From positions 1-51,953 of the forward strand of contig NZ_JAMHJQ010000026.1 of assembly GCF_023534745.1 (NCBI RefSeq): a stretch of 51,953 nucleotides of DNA, in the 5' to 3' direction. Shown here in pieces: positions 46,001-51,953 of the stretch. This DNA is from Streptomyces sp. 35G-GA-8 (lineage in GTDB: Bacteria > Actinomycetota > Actinomycetes > Streptomycetales > Streptomycetaceae). Within the stretch, counting starts at the first letter, position 1; each line of letters starts with the position of its first letter. The notes beneath the pieces were generated by a model. The model saw only the letters and a list, made by a program, of their open reading frames with translations. It was not told where the DNA came from and did not search any database. The position numbers and the translations under genes are program-made.

Positions 46001-49000
46001 CGTTCGTCTCCGAGACGACCACGAGCGGCAGCCAGAAGCTCGTCCGCCCGAAGTATGTGATCTCGCCGACCGAGGCCGTCACTGCCGCGCAATGCCAGGC
46101 CAACCCCGCGCAACAGGGCTGCCGTGTAGTGGAGTTCGTCTACGCTGGCACGACCACGGCGTCTGTCGGGGCCCTGGGCGACCAGCAGGGCCAGGTTCAG
46201 TCCGTCCGCCTGTGGGCCACCGCGCCCCGAGCAGAGCAGGCCACGCCGGAGATCATCTCCCGCTACGCCTACGACAACACCGGTCGGCTGCGCGAAGTGT
46301 GGGACCCGAGGATCGGCACCGCGCTGAAGACCTCCTACACCTATGACGCCGACGGCAGGGTCGTCACCCTCACCGAGGGCGGCGCACTGCCGTGGACCTT
46401 CACCTATGGCAAGGCCGGATCTGCTCCTATGATGGGCGCGGGCATGCTGCTCAAGGCGTCCCGCCCGGGTCTCGCCGAGGGCTCAGCCACCACCACAGCC
46501 GGCACGGCGGCGACCACGGTCGTCTACGACATCCCTCTCTCCGGGGCCAAGGCGCCCTACCAAATGGATAAGGCCACGGTCGCCACCTGGGCCCAGGACC
46601 AGGCGCCCACCGACGCCACCGCTGTCTTCCCGCCTGGCTCAGCCCCGGCCTCCAGCACCGGCAGCGACCTGGACGGGAGCGCCTACGGCGCGGCCACCGT
46701 CACCTACATCAACGCCAACGGCGACGAGACCAACACCGCAGCTCCTGGAGGCTCAATCACCACGACCGAGTACGACGCCTACGGCAACGCGGTCACCGAA
46801 CTCACCGCAGGCAACCGCGCCGTCGCCCTCCGGGCCGACGACGCCACGGCCATGTCGCTCGGTCTGTCGGATCTAACCAGCGCCGAGCGGGCCGAACGAC
46901 TCTCCTCGACGACTGTGTACTCGGCTGACGGACAGCGGACGCTGGACGAATACGGTCCGCTTCACCTGGTTACTTTGGGCGGGGAACTGACCGGCGCGAC
47001 ACCCGATGCCACGGTTCCGGCCGGTTCCGTCGTCCCGGCCCGGTCCCACAACAGCTACGTCTACGACGAGAACCGTCCCAGTGACGCCGCGGTGTCGGGC
47101 CAGGTGACCACCACTGCCTCCGGCGCCACCGTCGAGGGATACCTGAAGGACGCGGACATCCAGACCGCCTCCGTCAGCTACGACTGGTCCACAGGACAGG
47201 TCCTGTCCGGCAAGGAGGGAGCAATCGGCACCGGCGGAACCGAGGCCGTCGCCCGTACCACCTACGACTCCAAGGGCCGGGTAGCGAGCACCCGGACGGC
47301 CGGGTCCAACGGTTCCGACGCGGGCACCCTGATCTACACGTACTACACCGCAGACGGCACCGGCGCCTGCGCCGGTCGCCCGGAGTGGGCGGGCATGCTC
47401 TGCCGCACCTCCCCCGCTGCCTCCGTCACCGGGGGAGGAAGCAACCCGTCCGAGCTGATCACCACCGGCTTCACCTACGGCCGGGCGGGACAGCTCGCGA
47501 CCAAGACCGAGACGGCCAACGGCAGCACCCGTGTCACCACCATCGTCACGGACGACGCGGGCCGTACTGTCAGGACCTCGGTCACCGGCGGCCTCGGCGA
47601 GGGAGTCGCGGACACCACGTACACCTACGACCCGGCCACCGGGCAGCCAGCCACCCGGTCCGCAGGCGGCCAGACCATCCGCTACGGATATGACGTCCTC
47701 GGGCGCCCGGTCTCCTACGACGACGGGGCAGGCAACACTACGACCACCGCGTACGACCTCCTCGACCGGCCGGTGCAGGTCACCGACTCCGCTCCGTCCG
47801 CCACCACCTACACCTATAACAATGCCGGCCAGATCAAGACCGTGAACGACTCGGTCGCTGGCACCTTCGGCGCCGCCTACGACGCCGACGGTCGGATCCT
47901 GACCGAGACGCTGCCCGGCGGCTACACCCTCAAGGTCATGACCGACACGGCCGGTAACCAGACCGGAAAGGAGTATACGGATGGGGCGGGTACCACCGTC
48001 CTCTCGGACGGGGCGGGTATCACGGCACTGGGTGAGCAGGTCCAGCACACCCAGACCGACGGCGCCACCACCGAGACCGCCTTCACCTACGACGTCACCG
48101 GGCGGCTGGCCACGGCGACCGACACCACAGCTGGCGGCTGCACCTCCCGCGCCTACACCTTCGACGCGAACAGCAACCGTACCGGCCTGACGACGACGTC
48201 GGACGACTGCGACAGCGGCACCGCCGACGCCACCAGCACGACGGTCTCCTCCAGCTACGACAGCGGTGACCGGCTGATTGGCACAGGTGTCGCGTACGAC
48301 GCCTTCGGGCGCACCACCACCCGCGCTGACGACGCGCTGACATACCACGTCAACGACCTCGTCCGCAGCGAGACCGTCGGCTCGCAGCGCACCACCTGGT
48401 CGCTGGACGCCGCAGGCCGGCTCGCCCGGTCGGCCGAGGAGACCAAGGACGGGACCGGAACCTGGGTCGCTTCCGAGAGCTTCGTCAGCCACTTCGGCGG
48501 CGAGGAGGATACCCCCTCCTGGACCCAGTCGTCCGGGGGCAGCATCACCCGGTCCGTCGCCGGTCCGGACGGCCAGCTGGCCGCCGTCACCTCGGGCAGT
48601 GGTGACACGGTTCTCCAACTCGCCAATCTGCACGGGGACATCGCGGTCCGGCTCCCGCTGAACCCAGCCGTACCGATTACCGTGCAGCGGTACGACGAGT
48701 ACGGAAAACCACTCGACGGCACCTCCGCGGCCACCTACGGATGGCTCGGCGCCTACCAGCGGGACAGCGGTACTCCGAGTGGCATCACCCTCATGGGGAT
48801 CCGCCTCTACGACCCGAGCGGCGGGCGCTTTCTCTCCGTCGACCCGGTTCAGGGCGGCAACGACAACAGCTACGAGTACTGTCGCGGCAACCCGGTCTCC
48901 TGCCTCGACCTGAGCGGTGCATACTCGTACGGGGCTTCGTATGGCCTCGGCTTCTTCTACAGTTCCGCCAAGACGGTCTTCAAGTGGATCCGCACGCACT

Positions 49001-49335
49001 TCTGGGTCTTCCCGTTGACCGGCTGCGGTGCCACGCTCAGCCTGGGCGAGCGCTGCAACCTCGCCTACGGCAAGGGACCGGTCAGGGTCACCAACCTGGG
49101 CACGACGTACTGGCAGTTCAGGTCGCTGGCGGGGCACGTCGAAGGCAAGGACAAGAACATCAAGTTCTGGCTCGGCAAGAAGTACGGTCTCCTGCAGCTC
49201 AACGTCAAGGCATGGGGACCGAACAACACCTGGTGCAACAGGAATAAGCCGTGCGCCAAGGCGAACAACGTCTTCGCGAAGCTGATGTGGGGGCTCTTCG
49301 CCTCTAATATCCGTTGGTACGCACCGCGTTGGTGA
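43051..49335 (+). CDS. Intact secreted RHS-repeat polymorphic toxin-like protein
   Basis: The GTG at 43051 follows CTGGGAGCAACA (GGGAG spacing 5). The 2,094-residue protein has a basic start and signal segment (IAVGLVTVLAAQTALVSLASGTAFA), the shared module (IRAKVDGAWHDIDTSL, MWDS at 43840, YPVIVDP), a DNRLRE domain at about residues 315-490, Ig-like parts, then RHS repeats from about 1070 to 1930 (YAYDNTGRLREVWD, YGYDVLGRPVSYDDGAGN). The RHS core ends YDPSGGRFLSVDPVQGG and NPVSCLDLSGAY. The last 140 residues are a variable tip: YSSAKTVFKWIRTHFW, GHVEGKDKNIKFWLGKKYG, LNVKAWGP, CNRNKPC. The tip is not a toxin family I know. A membrane protein gene starts 9 bases later. Confidence 0.9.
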   Translation: MASRWEKRKRPLLKGALSERGRTRRIAVGLVTVLAAQTALVSLASGTAFAVGVYVRASQLSDEAVASSPSATTASAADSVAEALLMARLQDRRIEVISERTETTTTYALPSGELETSLYAGPIRAKVDGAWHDIDTSLSDAGPSLEPKVAAADVTVSDGGDKALASVARGDRSFSIGWQETLPAPKVKGDTAAYALGDGQTLTVTALSQGFSQNVVLDAAPSGPLEYRIPVKLSGLKLTKNDSGGLLLKGADGKLVAEAPAPMMWDSSRNPVSGESKHLAQVDTEVETAADGSQSLVLTPDADYFGQDLTYPVIVDPTSTLAASADTWVATNYPDSQVSSTELKSGTYDAGTTKARSYVKFDVSAFKGKHITDTNLSLYSYYSSTCATTGAGTQVRRVTSAWVSSDITWAVQPTTTADGAVTSKSALGYDANCPAGNVNFDIDTIVQAWAAGSANYGLRIAGADESDSYTWRRFRSANYVSGDGSAEPHLTVTYNSYPATPTGASVSPSALNSYNGKRYVTSPTPVFAAGATDPDGSKTKAQFEVTPDPAYADTAYTYTGTSSEVASGSTAKLTVPTTTPFPAGAHLRYRVRAHDGADYGAWTGYSTFIVNTAKPFAPNISCETYEENGWTAKADSAVTCTLDTNSSDGAGYWWGLDDPALPHRQLDTTNGTGGDAAAIDIDPANGWHTLYARTVDSGGNLSTAVTAYAFGVGEDGAAVISPADGTETARRLTLAAKGLSSYTGVTWEYRRGEEDTWHTVPAADVTAAGSAVTGWPVKVTGGNATGLVWNVESTLVEDGVIELRAAFTNGTTTGHSQTTEVTLDRDAGTAPASSVGIGEVNLLTGDFTLTEPDASAFSVQVQRTFSSRTNGTDTEGQAEIFGPGWTSSVSGEESSEFTQLRKTSDTSVEILDADGAAIAFTAAPQGGWAPQTGYESLALTGSLTGTSFTLKDSQSNVAVFTKAAGTTTWPLASSASAVDDTLVTFVSETTTSGSQKLVRPKYVISPTEAVTAAQCQANPAQQGCRVVEFVYAGTTTASVGALGDQQGQVQSVRLWATAPRAEQATPEIISRYAYDNTGRLREVWDPRIGTALKTSYTYDADGRVVTLTEGGALPWTFTYGKAGSAPMMGAGMLLKASRPGLAEGSATTTAGTAATTVVYDIPLSGAKAPYQMDKATVATWAQDQAPTDATAVFPPGSAPASSTGSDLDGSAYGAATVTYINANGDETNTAAPGGSITTTEYDAYGNAVTELTAGNRAVALRADDATAMSLGLSDLTSAERAERLSSTTVYSADGQRTLDEYGPLHLVTLGGELTGATPDATVPAGSVVPARSHNSYVYDENRPSDAAVSGQVTTTASGATVEGYLKDADIQTASVSYDWSTGQVLSGKEGAIGTGGTEAVARTTYDSKGRVASTRTAGSNGSDAGTLIYTYYTADGTGACAGRPEWAGMLCRTSPAASVTGGGSNPSELITTGFTYGRAGQLATKTETANGSTRVTTIVTDDAGRTVRTSVTGGLGEGVADTTYTYDPATGQPATRSAGGQTIRYGYDVLGRPVSYDDGAGNTTTTAYDLLDRPVQVTDSAPSATTYTYNNAGQIKTVNDSVAGTFGAAYDADGRILTETLPGGYTLKVMTDTAGNQTGKEYTDGAGTTVLSDGAGITALGEQVQHTQTDGATTETAFTYDVTGRLATATDTTAGGCTSRAYTFDANSNRTGLTTTSDDCDSGTADATSTTVSSSYDSGDRLIGTGVAYDAFGRTTTRADDALTYHVNDLVRSETVGSQRTTWSLDAAGRLARSAEETKDGTGTWVASESFVSHFGGEEDTPSWTQSSGGSITRSVAGPDGQLAAVTSGSGDTVLQLANLHGDIAVRLPLNPAVPITVQRYDEYGKPLDGTSAATYGWLGAYQRDSGTPSGITLMGIRLYDPSGGRFLSVDPVQGGNDNSYEYCRGNPVSCLDLSGAYSYGASYGLGFFYSSAKTVFKWIRTHFWVFPLTGCGATLSLGERCNLAYGKGPVRVTNLGTTYWQFRSLAGHVEGKDKNIKFWLGKKYGLLQLNVKAWGPNNTWCNRNKPCAKANNVFAKLMWGLFASNIRWYAPRW

Positions 49336-49344
49336 GGGGCTGAC

Positions 49345-49698
49345 ATGCAATCGAAAATAATGGGTCCGCTGGACCGCACCGTTGGCACGGTGACAGCGAT
49401 CGGCCTGGCGTTCCTGCCGGGCCTCATGGCAGCGCTGCCGCTCGGGTTCAATGGCGCGCAGCACACGCTCAGCGCCCTGGGCCGGGCCGAGATGCCAGAA
49501 GGCGCCACCGCATCGCTCGGCTGGGGCCTCGCGATGCTGGGGGCGGCCGCGCTGCCCTTCGTCGCGGCGCCGGTGGTCCTAGCGGTCGGACGGGCCAGAC
49601 GCCTGCCCGGCCTCAGGACTGCAAGGATTTGTGCTGGGGTGGTGCTCTGCTGCGGCCTGTTCGCCTGCGCGATGGCTACGGTATCCGCCGGCGTCTGA
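49345..49698 (+). CDS. Three-helix membrane protein, candidate immunity protein
   Basis: The ATG at 49345 has GAGGGG at a 5-base spacing and lies only 9 bases after the RHS stop, so the two genes are co-transcribed and probably translationally linked. The 117-residue product has three hydrophobic segments: VTAIGLAFLPGLMAALPLGF, GLAMLGAAALPFVAAPVVLAV and ICAGVVLCCGLFACAMATV. No other domain is seen. Position and size are those of an immunity gene; a membrane immunity protein implies that the toxin tip acts on the membrane, a membrane enzyme, or outside the cytoplasm. A strong terminator closes the operon after it. Confidence 0.65.
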   Translation: MQSKIMGPLDRTVGTVTAIGLAFLPGLMAALPLGFNGAQHTLSALGRAEMPEGATASLGWGLAMLGAAALPFVAAPVVLAVGRARRLPGLRTARICAGVVLCCGLFACAMATVSAGV

Positions 49699-49718
49699 TG
49701 TGCCGACTAATTCAGCTG

Positions 49719-49751
49719 CCGAGGGCCGGGGAGTTCTTCCCCGGCCCTCGG
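49719..49751 (+). terminator. Terminator of the RHS/immunity operon
   Basis: A perfect 13-bp stem (ccgagggccgggg with ccccggccctcgg) with a 7-base loop lies 20 bases after the membrane-protein stop. Confidence 0.8.
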
Positions 49752-49819
49752 TCGCGTTGTGCGTTCAGCATGGGGTCTACCATGACGCTCCCACGTGGCA
49801 GAGGGGGCATGATGGGTGC

Positions 49820-50317
49820 ATGCGCAATCTGACCTATTCCGACGTGGGTATGACCGCGAAAAGCGGACCGACACCCCCGGGCTTCCACGTGCTACAGCTC
49901 CGTACGTCATTGGGTCACGGCGCGTACGACCGTGCGGCCGAGGCGCTCTTCGGGTGGGGAATGCACCGGGCCACCCCCTTGATCCGTGTCTCGAACGACA
50001 CTCCGTACGCCGCGCCCGGCGTACAAGTGCTGCTGCGGGCGGGACCACTTAGGGCGCCGTGCCAGGTCGTGTGGACCGTCAACGAGAAGCATCGGACCGG
50101 GTTCGCGTACGGGACACTAACGGGACACCCTGAGTGCGGCGAAGAGGCGTTCGTTCTGGAACGCCTGCCGGACAACTCCACTGATTTCGTCATCGTCGCC
50201 ATCAGCCGGCCCTCGGTTTGGTACACGAAGGCACTGGGACCCTGCGGACGCTTGCTTCAGCAGGCCGTGGCGCGCCGGTACGCCAAAAGCCTACAGCGGC
50301 TGGCCCGAACGACGTGA
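49820..50317 (+). CDS. DUF1990-family protein
   Basis: The 165-residue protein starts MRNLTYSDVGMTAKSGPTPPG, with LFGWGMHRATPLIRV, APGVQVLLRAGPLRAPCQVVW, TGFAYGTLTGHPECGEEAFVLE and a C-terminal WYTKALGPCGRLLQQAVARRYAKSLQRL. These are the conserved blocks of DUF1990, a START-like fold found in actinobacteria with unknown ligand. The ATG at 49820 is preceded by a purine-rich GATGGG. It is intact and separated from the RHS operon by a terminator. Confidence 0.85.
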   Translation: MRNLTYSDVGMTAKSGPTPPGFHVLQLRTSLGHGAYDRAAEALFGWGMHRATPLIRVSNDTPYAAPGVQVLLRAGPLRAPCQVVWTVNEKHRTGFAYGTLTGHPECGEEAFVLERLPDNSTDFVIVAISRPSVWYTKALGPCGRLLQQAVARRYAKSLQRLARTT

Positions 50318-50369
50318 AGTCGCATGCCCGGCCTGCAGCCGCCCACAACGTAGCCGGCCAGCGGGTCCG

Positions 50370-50561
50370 TCAACCAGGGGGAAACGCACCCGCCGGCGTA
50401 CCGGCGGCGGATTCCTCACCGAGCTGGGAGACGGCGGTGGTGAAACGCTCTGTGTGCAGACGGGTGGCGTCTGGCAGAGCACCATTCTCGTAGGCCCGCT
50501 GGCGCCGGTAGGCCACCATCGGGACACCAGCCCCGGCGACCACGCCGAAGGACGGTTTCAC
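50370..50561 (-). pseudogene. Fragment of a Streptomyces pentapeptide-repeat membrane protein
   Basis: The segment VVAGAGVPMVAYRRQRAYEN, RLHTERFTTAVSQLGEESAA resembles the region after the membrane helix in pentapeptide-repeat proteins of streptomycetes (VVAYRRQR...LF(N/H)ERFTxAxxQLG). The family continues AAVRLAGVYAMAxLADDW; here the match breaks off at EESAA and no pentapeptide repeats follow. Only a relic is left. Confidence 0.5.
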
Positions 50562-50669
50562 CTTCTGCCTGATCGACGGGACGCCTGGTCATGCTCCACT
50601 TCTTCAACCGCGACGGTGACTGCGTCGCCCCGGGCGCTACCAGGGTGACGTCACCAGCCTCTCCACGGG

Positions 50670-51383
50670 TCACGAGGGCCGTGTCGGCCTGTGTGCCTCG
50701 GCAATCCGGGGGCGGGCGAGGCGGGAACACGCGGGCAGCGTGCTGTGGTGGCCGCCTGTCAGCGTCTTGGCAGTCAGGCCGGTCAGGGTACGGATGTGGT
50801 CGGTGAAGTCGGGGTCAGGCAGCGGCAGATCGAGGTCGTCGTCCACGTACCCAACGGCTGCCGGAACGTAGTCGAGCACAGCACCGACCGCGGCGGGTAC
50901 AAGAGTCCTTCCAGCCTCGGCCCTCTCAGCCTTGAGCCGTTCAGGATGCGCAGAGTGGTGGGAAGGAGACTGGCGTCAGTCATCGACGCCAGGCGCAACA
51001 CGGCGGTGACGACCGTCGGCACGTCGGCGTCCGGGAGTGGGTGGACTGTCCATTCCTCGGGCCATCCGCCGGTGCTGCGGGCGGTGGGCGGGCGGGCTTG
51101 GATTCGGCGTGTCTGCTTGTGCCACCAGCGGGCCTCGCCGTGTTCGCCGAGCCGCGGTGGTGGAGGTAGAGGCAGTAGGCGGCGGGGTCTCCGGCTCCGG
51201 CGGCGTACTGTCACCAGAAGCGGGCGGCTTCTTCGGAGTCCTTCAGCTGCAGGATGCAGCCCAGGACGCGGGCGCCGAGCGGTTCGGGCATGGTCATGGA
51301 GATGAAGTCGCTGAGCGAGTCCATCTCCGTACGGGCGACGACGGTCTCGCACGGCGTCCGCGATCCCGGACAAGCCCGCCGAG
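50670..51383 (-). pseudogene. Unrecognised conserved gene with several frameshifts
   Basis: Coding stretches follow each other in different minus-strand frames: MDSLSDFISMTMPEPLGARV with GCILQLKDSEEAARFW; GDPAAYCLYLHHRG; GEHGEARWWHKQTRRIQ; EEWTVHPLPDADVPTVVTAVL, SMTDASLLPTTLRILNG; and ERAEAGRTLVPAAVGAVLDYV, GYVDDDLDLPLPDPDF. At least three indels separate them. Together they suggest one protein of about 230 residues, perhaps a Streptomyces regulator or helical-repeat protein. I cannot name the family. The left end is lost at about 50700. Confidence 0.5.
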
Positions 51384-51884
51384 TCCAAGGCCACCCGGGA
51401 CGCGGGCTGGTGCGAGAACGGCGCCATGGGGGCCTACGCCGACCGGTTCAAGGAATGCGACACCCGACCGGTCACCTACTACCTGGGGCCCGACGACGCC
51501 CCCATAGCGAAGGCTGAATTCAACTTCACCCGCACGCTTCGCCTGGACGGTACGGACAGCTTCACCGAAACCCTCACCATCGAGGGGGTCAGCATCCCGG
51601 ATGATTTCGGCGGCGGCATCAGCCTGTCTGCCTTCAACGGTCACATTTGCCAGGGCTCGTGCACTCCGATCGAGCCCCAGGGCGGGGACTGGACGGCTAC
51701 CCCGACCTGGAGGCCCGGCGGCACGCACACGGCGTCACTGACCACGAAGTACACGTGGGATGCGTCCGCAGCCGACATGAACTACGTGTACAAGCCGGAC
51801 GTCAAGATCGAGGGCACGGTCCATTCGCCCGGCGTGGGGACCGGGCCGACCATGTGTGGCGTGGCTGACGTGCTTGCTTATTGA
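51351..51884 (+). pseudogene. Fragment of a secreted Cys-containing protein
   Basis: The frame is open from about 51351 with no clear start and runs IPDKPAESKATRDAGWCENG, ADRFKECDTRPVTYYLG, DSFTETLTIEGVSIPDDFGGG, GHICQGSC, ASLTTKYTWDASAADMNYVYK, and ends CGVADVLAY. Paired Cys residues, beta-rich composition and Gly/Thr content point to an extracellular domain. It recalls the Cys-rich linker before the NucA/NucB domain in the protein at 3346, but no nuclease signature follows. It begins inside the decayed minus-strand gene, so it is most likely an inserted remnant. An ATG at 51426 would allow a 152-residue product. Confidence 0.45.
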
Positions 51885-51953
51885 TCTTGATTGTGACCTG
51901 CTGTTGTTCAGTTGTACTGGGTGGTAGTTCTGGTCAGTCGGTTGGGTTTACGC

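Noticed and set aside
46873-49464. Minus-strand open frame of 863 codons
   Set aside because: It is a shadow of the intact RHS gene, with no ribosome site or motif.
1-51953. CRISPR array, tRNA or rRNA genes
   Set aside because: No regularly spaced repeats and no cloverleaf or rRNA-like sequence were seen; the tandem repeats found are short and lie inside coding sequence or a leader.

Overview
The window looks like an accessory region of a Streptomyces-type actinomycete chromosome or large plasmid. The DNA is very GC-rich, with third-position GC in the genes, many GTG starts behind GGAGG-type ribosome sites, and families typical of streptomycetes: DNRLRE secreted proteins, RHS proteins, LAL regulators, a SpoIIE-type phosphatase, DUF4259, DUF1990 and DUF6262. 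No rRNA, tRNA or CRISPR array was seen.

Layout. 0-2.1 kb: an IS5-type element whose matching ends enclose a TmrB-like P-loop gene, then a second IS5 relic. 2.1-8 kb: a hybrid relic of a trypsin-co-occurring-domain gene, a secreted DNRLRE protein ending in a NucA/NucB nuclease domain with a convergent ComJ-like inhibitor candidate, and an orphan toxin-tail/immunity-like pair. 8-13 kb: small hypothetical genes (several frameshifted), a phosphotransferase and a HAD relic. 13.3-24 kb: a large RHS locus (minus strand, one frameshift) with a membrane immunity candidate and a DUF2550-like gene, divergent from a secreted FG-GAP protein. 24-33.5 kb: recombinase, aldehyde dehydrogenase and oxidoreductase relics mixed with intact regulators (SpoIIE phosphatase, HATPase, LAL activator), a SLOG protein and a damaged trypsin gene. 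33.5-38.9 kb: a SLATT/DUF4231 protein, a graveyard of nested IS relics, and a broken Tn554-like recombinase with its DUF6262 partner. 38.9-43 kb: a kinase-fold protein, two Tn3 transposase fragments, an LRR protein and a Lnu-like nucleotidyltransferase. 43-49.8 kb: an intact 2,094-residue RHS toxin-like protein followed at once by a three-helix membrane protein and a strong terminator. 49.8-52 kb: DUF1990 and three more relics.

How it fits together. The main theme is secreted polymorphic toxins. Three large secreted proteins (3346, 20837, 43051) share an N-terminal module marked by MWDS and YPVxxDP motifs but end in different domains: NucA/NucB nuclease, FG-GAP repeats, and RHS plus an unknown tip. 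The RHS and nuclease genes each sit beside a small gene that could encode immunity. Mobile elements and their debris separate these loci. Single-base indels are concentrated in genes that are also truncated or mobile, while many large ORFs are intact, which suggests real decay more than sequencing error. The best candidates for undescribed biology are the RHS tip domain at about 48.9-49.3 kb with its membrane partner, the orphan pair at 7.36-8.01 kb, and the NucA/NucB-inhibitor pair.
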